A stretch of DNA of 64,000 nt from Chrysopilus asiliformis (lineage: Eukaryota; Arthropoda; Insecta; Diptera; Rhagionidae), in contig OZ035960.1 of the NCBI GenBank assembly GCA_964034945.1, positions 28,321,487 to 28,385,486 of the forward strand. Reading direction: 5' to 3'. Under the pieces are notes generated by a model. The model was not told the origin of the DNA. It worked only from the letters and a program-made list of their open reading frames with translations, and searched no databases. Positions 45,857 to 57,239 of this stretch are shown piece by piece. A program made the translations under genes and the position numbers. Positions within the stretch are counted from its first letter, which is position 1, and every line of letters begins with the position of its first letter.

Positions 45857-46770
45857 ATGTGTTTAGCATAATTTTTCTAGTAAAAGAAGGAGAATAACAA
45901 GAATTGGAATAAAAAATCAACGAACAGAACATTTAAAAAGAGGGCAAAAAAAAACAATATCGTACCAAAAAATTTCAATTTTTATTGCAAACCAAAAATA
46001 GAATAAATATTATATAGATCTAAATAATAATATTTAACTAATTACCTTTTTTCGTATGAATGTGCAATTTCTGATAAAATGTTATCTATTAAAATATCAT
46101 CGATAGTTAGTGTTAAAAAAAAATTTTGGTCATTCATTCTATGAAATACACTTTAACAAAATATTTTCTGGAAACTAAAAGTCTTTACTTAATGAATATA
46201 ATAGTTTCATAACGCAAAACCAAAGAAAATTAAAATTGGGAACAAATTTAGTTACAAAAAAAATTATGAAATCATAAAAAAAATTTAATTTTTTATTTAG
46301 TTTATGTTAGATAATTCAAGGTTCATATACCAAATTGTTGACTGTGTGGTGCTAAATATTGAATAATTTTATTTCATTTTTACGTTCAGTTTTCTGTTTT
46401 GTTTGACGAATGTTTGTTTTGTGCAATTTAATGGAATTTAACTTTCCCAAGAAAAAATATCTAATATTAATAATAGAATTTAATCCAGCACTGTTACTAT
46501 CGCATTCCAAAAAAAAGCTTCTGATTTTCTTATTTTTATTGTGATTAATTTCCCATAAAAAACAAAAAACCTTTTCTAATAACAATTATTGTAAAAAATT
46601 AAAAAAAAACCCTAAAATAAAAGAAATGAGTTTTAAATTATTTTAATTGTAAATATAGCATAGCAATTGTTCTTTGTAAATAGCCTTACATTCGTACTAT
46701 TAATAATTCGCAATACAGTGTAATTTAAAAAAAAAAGAATGTTTATTAAAATAAATTACCACATCACCAA
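45857..46770 (+). other. Probable 3' UTR and flank of the Senseless/GFI1 gene
   Basis: Very AT-rich sequence directly after the stop codon, free of the repeat families seen elsewhere. AATAAA occurs at 46002-46007 and similar AT-rich candidates lie near 46750. A TTATTATTATTA microsatellite follows at about 46885-46905. I could not choose one cleavage site, so the limits are approximate. Confidence 0.45.
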
Positions 46771-47440
46771 ATTTATAAAATTCAAAGTTTTTATGTTTAT
46801 CATATTTATTATTTTTATATGTCACTATTTTGCAATAATATTAATTCATAGTATGATACATGATTTTTTTGAGATTGCTAGTATTTAGATTATTATTATT
46901 ATTATTAAAATTACAATAAATATGATAAATACATAATAAATATAAATGTAAGTAAAGTAATTGTATATTTGTTTATATTTTATTTAAGGAATAAATATTC
47001 CAATTTTTCTAAATTGCAAAAATTTTAAAAGAAAACAACAGAAAAAAATTATGAAATGAAAAAGAAATATAATTATGATATTATAAAAACAGTTTAAAGT
47101 GTGTTTTACTTATGAAAAATCATATGCCCCATAATCCTTCTCCAAAGAAATTTCAGGACAAGTCTGAAACTATTTTTGAAAAAATATCTATTTTGGCATA
47201 AGAAATTTATTATTAGTACTACAATTTTTCATACCATTTTTACCATTTTTTATGGTCTAAATCTGTGACAAAAAGGCAAAACATATTTTGGCGAAGCCAT
47301 AGTCATCTGTGTGGAAATGGAAATACATATCATTTTGGCTTAAGCTACTTTCAATGATTACCACAGATATAGGATGGTTATATTTATTTTGGGTCAATCC
47401 CGGGAAAAACGAGCGGGGAAGAAGATAAGGAAGGATGATT
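46770..47440. other. AT-rich intergenic sequence
   Basis: Contains a TTA microsatellite and, at 47340-47380, a fragment like the interior of the 10996 piggyBac MITE (ATTACCACAGATAT). No gene. Confidence 0.4.
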
Positions 47441-47454
47441 GAAGCCGCCGTTTT

Positions 47455-47909
47455 TTCAAAATTCGAGGCTTTTTTGTAGAAAAATGCTTACATATTTATT
47501 TTTCAAAATATTGTCTATCACTAGCCACAACTTTTCCCCATCTTTCTGGCAGCATACGGATTCCGCGTCGAAAAAACTGCTCGTCTCTTGAGGCAGATCC
47601 ACAAATCGACCCATTTTTTGGTCTCTCTCCATAAGAACAGAAGTGTTACTCTGGCAAGCCATGCGTCATCGACCGGAACAGGTGGTAACCGGAAGGAGCG
47701 ATGTCTGGAGAATACGGCGGGTGGGGTAGAACGTCCCAATTCTGTGTTTGCAGGTAGGTTTTACCGACATGTGGCCGAGCGTTGTCGTGCTGCATAATCA
47801 CTTTGTCATGCCTTTGCCCGAATTGCGTCCGTTTTCCCTTCAACGCTTGGCTCAAACGCATTAGTTGTGTTCGGTAGCGAGCTTCTGTGAACGCTTCACC
47901 CGGTTGCAA
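47455..47909 (-). pseudogene. DD34D mariner transposase fragment
   Basis: C-terminal third of a classical mariner transposase: KVIMQHDNARPHVGKTYL with the second catalytic Asp, then LPHPPYSPDIAPSGYHLFRS. The third acid of the DD34D triad, normally in APSDYHLF, is Gly here. The frame then shifts and the tail (DLPQETSSFF, RMLPERW-like remnants) is broken. The N-terminal two-thirds are missing. It is a different lineage from the DD41D copies. No TIRs were found. Confidence 0.85.
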
Positions 47910-47974
47910 CAGCTCAAATTTTTTTCCCCGGTCCGGAAAGCTCCATTTGTACTCCCAATACTATTTGTATGGTA

Positions 47975-48670
47975 GGGTAGGAGCGGGCTTGTTGAATTAC
48001 TTTTTAGAATTTAGGTTGTAGCGCGCACATAAAGTCACATATCGCTCCAATGGTTAAGCCATTCGATAGAGTGATACCTTGACTACATTTCATAGAAGAA
48101 CTTTTTTTAAAATGTTTTATTAACTGGCCTTCAGGTCAATTTAAAGGGTGATTCAACATGCCCGCCGATTTACAAGTGGTGCGGGTAAGATGAATAACTG
48201 TAATTTTCCATACATTTTCCATACTTACGAATGAAAAAACGTTATTTTTAAGTATTTTATCAAGTAAAAATTTTAAATATACACTACATAATGTAAATTG
48301 GAAAAAAACAATGAAATTTACGATTTAGTTAATCGCTTATTTCATTTTTTTTGTTGTCCAATTTTTGATTGTTTTCCTGCTGCGTTTTTATAAAAAATGT
48401 AAAAAATCATCAAGAAACAAACAAAAATTGATAAAAGAACATGAGAAATGGGTAAATCACTGTATAGTCTAATATTTACTTTTAGAGCCAAAAACTCACA
48501 TATTCCTGTCACTTACGATATAAATAAGGTATCGCTGTCAAAATTTTATGGCAAGTAGAGGACATTAATACTACTAATATACTAAAATTTCAAAAAAATT
48601 GACTGGATAGTTTTTTTAAATTTGGCAATAATTCAACATGCCCGATAATTCAACAAGCCCGCTCCTACCC
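47975..48670. mobile_element. TA-flanked TIR element, 696 bp
   Basis: TA on both sides (47973-47974, 48671-48672). TIR GGGTAGGAGCGGGCTTGTTG, extended by AATTA, is perfect for 25 bp. The phrase ATTCAACATGCCCG recurs inside at 48150-48165 and 48631-48645, next to the right end. A Tc1/mariner-type MITE is likely; no coding capacity. Confidence 0.82.
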
Positions 48671-48768
48671 TATATTGTTTTAATCGTAGAATAGAATACC
48701 TGATATGGAGAGCAAGTAACTTTCTTATATAAAATCTACGTCTCTCCTCAATTTTGACACAAATGCAT

Positions 48769-51209
48769 CAAAGGCCATAGAGGGATAAGGGAACAAAAAG
48801 TGCCCCCAGAGATAGAAGCTTGAAATTTTTTTCATAAGTTGCCACTATTACAACAAATATTTTCCCAAAATTTCAATCCAAAAAAACAAGTAGTTTTGGA
48901 GAAAAAAAATAAAATGTAATTTTTTTAAAAAAATTCTAGCTCCGTAACGGGTTAACCGATTTTGATGAAACTTGTCGCAATTTTTTCGTTGAAATTCATA
49001 GTTTTCAAAAAAAATTATAGCAAAAAAATTAAGTGTGAGGAACCCTTAGGAAAAAATATTTTTTGTTTTTAAAAAATTATAACGGTAACTTAACGGTTTT
49101 GCACCACTTTTATTTTTTTCTCAACCTTAATTCCTTACCAACAAAACAAAAAAAATTACAGGGCAATCGGAGAGGTACTTCATATTCAAAAAAAATAAAA
49201 TGTGAAGGTAGTCACATTATCATATGTGAAAGATGAATCAATGTGTGAACTAAATAATCCAGGAAAATTAGGATTTAACCTCTTAAAAAATCCTAGTTAA
49301 CTGGATTTTTGCACAGACCTTTATTTTGACATAACAAACAACGTCCCCAAAGTCCATTCCAAAATTGCGCCTGCGTCGTGCGTTATTCAAGGTCAAAGGT
49401 CCCGAAAATCAGTTTTTTACGTTTATCTCACTTTGTACGGGTTATACGTCTTTTCGAGGTTCAGATGAATTAATCACAATAAAAATCTCTACAAAAAAGG
49501 TTAAATACAATTTTCTTGTAGGACAAACAGTTTTCGGGATACAGGTCGTCAAACTATGCGTCGCACAGAGAAATTGCTATTATTCAAGGTCAAAAATCGT
49601 AAATATCTCGCTTTGTATGGCCTGTACGCATTTTTTGTGTTCAGATGAATTGCTCCTCCGAAAATTCTCTACAAAAAAGGTTAAACAAATTTTTTTTGTA
49701 GGGCGAATAGTTTTCGAGATAGAAGTTGAGAAACTGTGAACTGTATATTCGTTTCCCCACCGCCATTAAGGTAGAATGCAAGGCGCGTTTTTTTAGATGA
49801 TTTCCCCATTAGGCCTAATTCATATTTTTCCACCTTCATTCATTTATTCTCAAAAATTTCCATCCCATTTAACAACAATGTCTTGCAGCCAGTTAGTACA
49901 TTACTTCCACCAGCACCGAAAGAACTCCTGAATTCCGTTTTTTGCAACTGCACAAAAGGTTGTGGTTCCAATTGTGGATGCAGAAAAATTGGATTACCGT
50001 GCTCCATCGTTTGTAGCTTTTGTCGGGGTCAATCATGTTTAAATCCTGCTTCTTGTGATATCACTGAATTTAAACGATGTCGATGATTAACTCGATCTTA
50101 TTGGTGCCTTAACATTAAATGTAAGTGAAAATGATACCTATACAAGAAAAAGAAAAAGTAGAAGGAGAATAAATGAATGAAGGTGGAAAAATATGAATTA
50201 AGCCTAATGGGGAAATCATCTAAAAAAACGCGCCTTGCATTCTACCTTAATGGCGGTGGGGAAACGAATATACAGTTCACAGTTTCTCAACTTCTATCTC
50301 GAAAACTATTCGCCCTCCAAACAAATTTGTTTAACCTTTTCTGTAGAGAATTTTCGGAGGAGCAAAGCGAGATATTTACGATTTTTGACCTTGAATAATA
50401 GCAATTTCTCTGTGCGACGCATAGTTTGACGACCTGTATCCCGAAAACTGTTTGTCCTACAAGAAAATTGTATTTAACCTTTTTTGTAGAGATTTTTATT
50501 GTGATTAATTCATCTGAACCTCGAAAAGACGTATAACCCGTACAAAGTGAGATAAACGTAAAAAACTGATTTTCGGGACCTTTGACCTTGAATAACGCAC
50601 GACGCCGGCGCAATTTTGGAATGGACTTTGGGGACGTTGTTTGTTATGTCAAAATAAAGGTCTGTGCAACAATCCAGTTAACTAGGATTTTTTAAGAGGT
50701 TAAATCCTAATTTTCCTGGATTATTTAGTTCACACATTGATTCATCTTTCACATATGATAATGTGACTACCTTCACATTTTATTTTTTTTGAATATGAAG
50801 TACCTCTCCGATTGCCCTGTAATTTTTTTTGTTTTGTTGGTAAGGAATTAAGGTTGAGAAAAAAATAAAAGTGGTGCAAAACCGTTAAGTTACCGTTATA
50901 ATTTTTTAAAAACAAAAAATATTTTTTCCTAAGGGTTCCTCACACTTAATTTTTTTGCTATAATTTTTTTTGAAAACTATGAATTTCAACGAAAAAATTG
51001 CGACAAGTTTCATCAAAATCGGTTAACCCGTTACGGAGCTAGAATTTTTTTAAAAAAATTACATTTTATTTTTTTTCTCCAAAACTACTTGTTTTTTTGG
51101 ATTGAAATTTTGGGAAAATATTTGCTGTAATAGTGGCAACTTATGAAAAAAATTTCAATCTTCTATCTCTGGGGGCACTTTTTGTTCCCTTATCCCTCTA
51201 TGGCCTTTG
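48769..51209. mobile_element. Foldback-type element with >1-kb inverted repeats and a captured exon
   Basis: Left arm 48769-49851 and right arm 50165-51209 are inverted copies at high identity, starting CAAAGGCCATAGAGGGATAA. The left arm has an extra block of about 37 bp (about 49609-49646) absent from the right. The 313-bp loop contains one splice-ready exon. No target duplication could be read from the flanks. The matching open frames in the arms (49365-49739 plus, 50287-50613 minus) are mirror images without domains. Confidence 0.9.
49889..50086 (+). CDS. Cysteine-rich terminal exon inside the foldback element
   Basis: The acceptor TGTCTTGCAG ends at 49888. The exon encodes 65 residues, PVSTLLPPAPKELLNSVFCN onward, to TGA at 50084-50086. 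The cysteine pattern is C19-x-C21-x3-C25-x3-C29-x-C31-x6-C38-x3-C42-x2-C45-x4-C50, with CGCRKIGLPC at its heart, like a small zinc-binding fold. I recall similar C-terminal segments ('PAP..LL..IFCNCKKGC...CGCRK.GL.CS') in uncharacterised arthropod proteins, often transposon-associated; this is memory, not a search. There is no upstream exon inside the element, so it is either a captured 3' exon or the last exon of a gene whose other exons were lost. The frame is intact. Confidence 0.5.
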   Translation, partial: PVSTLLPPAPKELLNSVFCNCTKGCGSNCGCRKIGLPCSIVCSFCRGQSCLNPASCDITEFKRCR

Positions 51210-52145
51210 TTTTCAACAAAATCCAAAATGTCTCGATTACTGATAACAAAAAAATTAAACATATTGAAAAACTTACGATTAAAAAAAAAAACCATTGAAA
51301 AACTTGAAAAATCCCTAAACGATAAATTAATAGTTGCGTTTTTTTAATCTTCTAGAACACAGAACATTAAAAAAAATGATCCAGAGTAAGAGAAATTTCA
51401 TAGAGTTCAATTGCAACAAACTTCACGTTGGTTACATCAGTAGGCCGTTACTGTTATATTTTCTTGCTATATATAAAATTATTTAGCTGTCGAACAGAAC
51501 CAACAAACCACCAACATAAAATCCTCTAATTGAAAATAAAATGTCAGAATTATTACGTTGAACATTTCATTACCGTACATTACCGTATAAAATTTCCCTT
51601 TGTTCCAAACGCTGTCCGAGATGAAAATGTAGTACAGGATTTTTGTATGGAATGCTTGTTCTGAACTGCTTCAGAACATTAAAAAAAACGCAACTAATAC
51701 ATATAACCATTGGAGTAAATTTGAAATTGGTGTACGTCACGAAATCCTTTTTAAAGGATTTTTTTTTTATTACGGAGTTTTACAATTTTTTTAAAATATA
51801 TTTTTTAATCGGGGATCTTTTCAAATTTTTGAATGTTTTCACTCTTGTTAAAGATAAGAATGAACTTTTAATTTCCGGTGGAATTCCAAGGTTTTCCGCA
51901 CAGCTGTTTTTTATAATGTGTTTTTGTCTTCACATTTTTTTAAGATTGCGAAAACGCGATCAAACTCGGTTTAGTCAATTAAAAGATACAAGAAGAGGGG
52001 TTTAAACTAAGGGGAGAGGATACATTTTTGTACACTGAAACATTCCTTTCAATAGTAAAAAGGGAAATTGTGGATTAAATAATTTTGTTAAAAAGACAGT
52101 TTTTTTAGCTTAGCGGCCGCTAAGCCCAGAAAAACATTAAACAAT
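51210..52145. other. Intergenic sequence without recognised features
   Basis: An open frame at 51643-52005 has no domain and is rich in Phe/Leu from T-rich DNA. Confidence 0.35.
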
Positions 52146-52255
52146 TCCGAATGTTCCCACAAATATTCTTAAACTTTATAAAGGAAAATTGCGTGGTACA
52201 TTTGGACACGGTACGAAAATTCCAACATTGGTCAATTGGGGGTAAATTACCGGTA
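52145..52255. repeat. Copy of a 100-bp segment also found at 22800-22900
   Basis: CACAAATATTCTTAAACTTT, ATTGCGTGGTACATTTGGAC and CCAACATTGGTCAATTGGG occur in the same order at both places with small indels. It abuts the piggyBac MITE. Confidence 0.8.
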
Positions 52256-52268
52256 AATCGCTTTTTAA

Positions 52269-52558
52269 CCCGTTCGGTACATGTTTTTTTCTATGGGGGT
52301 TAAAAATTCTCTCTATACAAATTAGTGAAGTTTAAGCTATTAGTATTCATTTAAAAAAAAAATTAAAAATTTTTAATTTTCCACAAATACGTCTACTGTA
52401 GTCCAGCTTTTTACTCAAAAAATCAAAATTGGGTCACAAATGCACTTAAAGGTGCACTGAATGAGAATAGAGTGTTGAAAATAAATAAATATAAGTCAAT
52501 TCAAATTTTTTAGCAACTTTTAACAGCGTTGCCATATGGCATCAAAATACCGAATGGG
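52269..52558. mobile_element. piggyBac-type MITE, 290 bp
   Basis: TTAA at 52265-52268 and 52559-52562. TIRs begin CCCGTTCGGTA / CCCATTCGGTA. The interior is AT-rich with GGTGCACTGAATG / GCACTTAAAGGTGC. No coding capacity. A different family from the 10996 element. Confidence 0.82.
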
Positions 52559-52562
52559 TTAA

Positions 52563-53810
52563 ATAAAAAAATCATGTATAGCATATTAGTGATGGCGGGA
52601 GGAAACAAACGTACGAAGAAATAACTAACAATAATTTTATAATATTTATAGTGTAAATCATAAAATTTTAATTCATGTATCAAGAAAATAAGAAAACATA
52701 ATTATAACAATTCAATAATAAAACCAAACGACATTAATTCAATAAGGACAACAAAAATACATTAATTTAATAAAACAAAAACAAAATACTAATTTTTTTT
52801 AAACATTCAATAAATCCTTTGGACATTGAAATATGCGCTTAACATACAGATTGTATCTAAAGTGGAATCGTTCAGACTTGTTCTTATTTTAGTGCATATT
52901 GCACATTACTACTGGTAATGCAACCACTAGTTGTTATACTTCAAATGAAAGCCTATAAAATTGACTTCCAAACGAGTTTCACACCAAAACTCTATCTCAT
53001 TCCTAGCATGAGTTATAAATTTTTTTCTGATTGAAAATCACGATTTTTTAAGGATTTCAAAGTGCTGTTAACTCTGAAACAACTACAAATAAAAATCTGA
53101 AATTTTGCATTTTTCACAAGTTTAATGTGAGCCAAATCTTAAAGAAACCCAAAACAACATTTTTTTTGCTCATCAATTTAAGGAGATATTTTATAATAAA
53201 TTTAATGTTTTACAATTTCGTCTTAAGGCTGGTTCAGACTATACACGTATAGCCAAGTAATAAGTCGTTAACTTGCTATTAAGAGTTTTAGTAGCTAAAA
53301 AGTGTCCTGACATAAGTACGTTAGTGCATTGGCGAGTGGTTTGTCAAAATTAACAGAGTTTAATGCAAGAGAACAACAATAAATAAAATAATAAATTTAT
53401 GTGTTGTAGGCATACTGTAAGGGGGGGGGGGAAGAAATTGACGGGGAAAGAAAGAAAATATGGATAAAAGTGGATCAGTAGAAGAAATGCACTAGAAGCT
53501 ACAAATGTACTGCCCAAGGAATTGGAATTAGAAGATTGAAGAGAATATTATGCTAGGTTGAGAATGACAGAGGGCTGCTTTAATTTTCTTTAAAAAAAAA
53601 TACAAACGGAAATTCAACGTAGTGATACTCATTTAAGAAGTGCAATTCCTGAGAAAACAAAATTACAGACTGGATGTAGTTTGAGGACGCTGACACATTT
53701 CTTCCAAACTATTTTCATAAAACTGTAATTACTGAAGCATAACAATCATGACTGCATCAAAAGTTAATAGTAAATAGCCGTTTTTTAGTTCACTATATCG
53801 AGTAAGTAAC
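52563..53810. other. Intergenic sequence without recognised features
   Basis: AT-rich, with a poly-G tract of about 12 bases near 53421. No gene is supported. Confidence 0.35.
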
Positions 53811-53812
53811 TG

Positions 53813-54067
53813 AACACGTTGGCTACCAGCCAAAAAAACGCTTACTCCGCTAGTATACACTGGGAAATAACGTAAAAATCATTTCTGTACTTTGTGAGTC
53901 ACCAGTGAACACAAGATCAATACAGACAAAAACGAACTCCATGCTCCACAAAAAAAAAAACCCCTTTGTACCGCACGAGCGACTGCACTCAACCATGGAA
54001 CTTGAGAAACTGACGGTAATGACAATAGTGTGTGTACACCGGTGACTCACATGGTAGCCAACGTGTT
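53813..54067. mobile_element. MITE with ACACGTTGGCTACCA ends
   Basis: ACACGTTGGCTACCA at both ends, inverted. An internal pair, GTGAGTCACCAGTGAACAC and GTGTACACCGGTGACTCAC, extends the hairpin. TSD not resolved. Confidence 0.7.
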
Positions 54068-54096
54068 AAATTTTGTGGGCAATCTTAAATATTATA

Positions 54097-54499
54097 TCTA
54101 TATATATAAAAATCGATGTTTGTCTGTCTGTTTCAGATCACAAAACTCAAAAACTACTGGATCGATTTTTACGCGGTTTTTTTGCAAGATGATCTGCGTT
54201 GCCAGGAGCAGGTTTTTAGCTATGTTAGATTTTCAAAATTCGGAACGGAAGGTCCTGTAAGGATAACGCAAATGTCCTTTTTCCAATTTTTCCCGCAAAA
54301 ACCGGCTTTTGGAGGTTTTCATGGTTGCTTTATCACGAGTCTGGTGCTGGAATTTCGAAAGGATCTGTAAGGATAGCGTTTTTTCCAAAAACTTTTTAAG
54401 TTATTTATGCTTTTTTGGCATTTTAAAATTGGATAAATTATTGAAAAAAAACTTTTGTAGCAAAAAAAAACGTTAAGCTGGCAACAAAGGGTCTGCTAG
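54097..54499 (+). mobile_element. Helitron-like non-autonomous element
   Basis: Begins TCTATATATATAAAAATCGA, preceded by A..T-rich DNA, and ends GGGTCTGCTAG followed by T: the 5'-TC...CTRR-3' layout with insertion next to T. There are no TIRs. The interior has GGTCCTGTAAGGATAACG / GGATCTGTAAGGATAGCG, which links it to the 120-bp tandem arrays at 57 and 61 kb. The 3' hairpin is weak. Confidence 0.55.
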
Positions 54500-55430
54500 T
54501 ATTTAATAAAAACCTTTAATCACCGACATTTTTATTTGCTTGTTATATAAGCTCGCTATAAAAGTCTTTTTTCATAATTTATCCAAACGAAACAGAATCG
54601 ATTCAAAATTTCAATCAATCAATAAAACTGTTCTAAAAAGCTATTGAAAAGTTTGCCAATATCAAAAAAATTGACACCTCGTTGACAAATTTAATCATTT
54701 TCACTTAGCTTTCCTATTAGTAGGTATCATTGATGTAGGAAATTTCCATTTATGTTTTTTTTCGCAGGGGTTTCCGCTTCTAATGTAAACAAATGAGGAG
54801 CCATAATTTGATACCCAATAACTTTATCATCCCCATAATAAAATTTAAAACCAATCAAATTAATGATTTTAATACGAGACGTTGATAAAAATTTGATCTT
54901 AAATTCATCACATCAAAGTGCAAACAAAAGTAAATAGATATTAGTTACCAAAGCTTTTAAACGTCGTCATATAATTCGTGTTTTCGTTGATATCGTATTC
55001 ATCATGCAAGTGAAATTCACATGAATTGTTTTTTTTTTATAATTAATTAATTTTGAAAGCTTTTTTAACGTATATTGCTTATGAAGTGAATCGATATACA
55101 AATAAGATTAGAAAATATATACTATGGATGAGGAAACTCTTGATAAAACCTCGACTCGACTAAGTTATTAGCATAAATTGAAGAAATGGCAAAAACTTGA
55201 TAAAACTCAACTCGGTTTTTTCAATTCTCAATTTCTCAGACGGTTTGTGCATCGACACGTCTCATGAATGGAATGCTACCTTGTTCAGGAATCGATCCCA
55301 TGTCCTTATTTAATATTCACTTCACGTCTTGGTTTCGTTGACAAATCGAATCTTGTACAAGTAATTTAATTTTTTCGAGCTTCAAATCCACTTGCGACTT
55401 CCTTCCGGGACACCCCAGTTTCCCTAACGG
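54500..55430. other. Intergenic sequence without recognised features
   Basis: No repeat ends or recognisable frames. Confidence 0.35.
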
Positions 55431-55434
55431 TTTT

Positions 55435-55626
55435 GTGCGTCCCTCTGGAGTTTTTCAATTCGTCTATATTCCCAATATATGTCCTTTTTGCACATCATTG
55501 TGGCTACCTTCAAGTGCACCTTGTTCATCTCGTCGATGTGGTCTGTCAGGATATCTTTCAGATAAACTCTTAACCTCCAGTTACTACAAGTATAATAAAC
55601 GGCGGCGCGAAACACCCTTGGCTTGA
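55435..55626 (-). CDS. Candidate exon of an unidentified gene
   Basis: On the minus strand a good acceptor (GCCGTTCCCTTTGCAG) is followed by an open 63-residue stretch from IKPRVFRAAVYYTCSNWRLR to KLQRDAQNR and a TAG. It has balanced composition with Trp, Cys and charged residues, unlike the T-rich spurious frames nearby, and the DNA is locally GC-richer. No known domain is recognised. No partner exon was found upstream (at higher coordinates) within about 1 kb. It could be the terminal exon of a small protein whose other exons lie further away, or chance. Confidence 0.3.
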
Positions 55627-55659
55627 TCTGCAAAGGGAACGGCAATGTAAATGGCAAGA

Positions 55660-56520
55660 ATAGCGACTAAATAAATAGAAAGACTTGTTTCCTGGTTAGG
55701 TTAAATAGGGATTTTGCTACGGGAAATGGAAAAGTTTATTTTTCTTATCATCTTATGTTTGGTAGTACAGGGTGTAGGACAGACGCAAGGATCAGAAAAG
55801 GGGACTTGAAATTGAAGTGTATAGGATGAAGCAAAAACGATGCCTCAGCATTCAAATTTGAAAGTATGAGAAGATACTGAAAAGGTATTGATCTTATTTA
55901 GTTATAAACTTAAGAAAGATGTCGTTTTATGCAAATTAAGTTCCTTGTCACCCTTGTTGGAATGACTTTTGATAAATTGATTTCGTGGAAAGATGGAATG
56001 AACGTCTTTAAGGATAATTTGGAAAAATTGGGATAACTTTGTTTGCGAGTTCATGTCTTCATTTTCATGAGTTGGCTGTTCTCCTTTAAGAAATTAACTT
56101 TTGTTCTCTGACTCTTCATTTTCTTTAATTTCGTTTGTTTTTGAATAAAATTAAGTGTGAAATTATTGAATTGAACAAAAAAAAGAAAAGTTCTTAAATA
56201 TTAAGAAACTTTGTTATATCTATCTGTATGATTACTACACAAAACTCTGTGAAAATATGGTCTAACAATCAATGAAAATATTTCAGGAAAATTGATCTGG
56301 TAAAACTATTGTACAATATTTTTTTATTGATGAAATTGAGAACAGGTTTTATTTTTGGTTAATTGTATTATTTTTTTTCCTCTCGAAATCCAGTCTAACT
56401 TATTTTTAATTAAGAACATTATTTTCAGAGTTACAAACCGGTCTTTTGAACCGAACCAAAAACCGCTGAACCATTGAAATTTGAGCGAGCCCAAAATCAA
56501 GAAAAAAATTATCTGAACCG
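55660..56520. other. Intergenic sequence without recognised features
   Basis: AT-rich; nothing gene-like was seen. Confidence 0.35.
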
Positions 56521-56540
56521 ATCCAAGGCTAAACCAGATT

Positions 56541-56870
56541 TAAAAAAAAAACACTTTAAAAAACAAGTTTTATAACCATATACACTTTCAAAATGCACTA
56601 AAAAGTAAAAAACAAGTTTAAAGTTTCACAAAAAATGTTTTTATAAATTGCGTGTTGTGAAAATATAAAGTGTGTGACGTTGCATTTGCTCTTGAATCTG
56701 TAATAGCGGTTTCATACTGTGCAACGCAGCACACTTTATATTTTCACAACAACACGTAATTTATAAAAACATTTTTTTGTGAAACTTTAAACTTGTTTTT
56801 TACTTTTTAGTGCATTTTGAAAGTGTATATGGTTATAAAACTTGTTTTTTAAAGTGTTTTTTTTTATTTT
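56541..56870. mobile_element. Hairpin element with arms of about 140 bp
   Basis: AACACTTTAAAAAACAAGTT, TATAACCATATACACTTTCA, AAATGCACTAAAAAGTAAAA and TGTGAAAATATAAAGTGTG recur inverted in the right half. The loop (about 56684-56728) is unique. No TSD was identified. Confidence 0.85.
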
Positions 56871-56934
56871 ATACTTTTTAGTCTTGAATTAGCCTACCAA
56901 AAACCTCTTTCGCGGGAAATTTGAGCAAAAGGAA

Positions 56935-57235
56935 ACTCATGTTATCTTTGCAGGACATTCCGTTATCCTTCAAGAATTTTAAATGTCAGAATCGGATTCA
57001 GCGACCCCAAAAACCCCCTAATGCCATTTTTTCTCGGAAAAAATGGGAAAAGGATATGTGCGCCATCCTTACAGGACTTTTCGTTTTGAATTTTGAAAAT
57101 CTAACACCGAATTCGTGATCACCGACCCCGAAAACCCCCTGATGCCAGTTTTTCCCGGAAAAAATGGGAAAAAGGATATTTGCGTTATCCTTACAGGACC
57201 TTCTATTATCCTTACAAGGATGGAGTAGTAAAAAT
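56935..57235. repeat. Tandem array of a unit of about 120 bp (Helitron-associated)
   Basis: GCGACCCCAAAAACCCCC at about 57000 and ACCGACCCCGAAAACCCCCT at about 57120 mark successive units. Each has 'CCCGGAAAAAATGGGAAAA' and 'CGTTATCCTTACAGGAC' blocks. The same unit occurs at 61340-61800 and in part at 54240-54380. Confidence 0.75.
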
Positions 57236-57239
57236 ATTG

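Noticed and set aside
47588..47797. 69-residue plus-strand frame
   Set aside because: Antisense shadow of the DD34D mariner fragment.
49365..49739. 124-residue frame repeated in inverted form at 50287-50613
   Set aside because: Duplicated only because both lie in the inverted arms. No domain, and the right-arm copy diverges after a deletion.
51643..52005. 120-residue frame with hydrophobic segments
   Set aside because: T-rich DNA gives Phe/Leu runs. No start context, domain or splice support.
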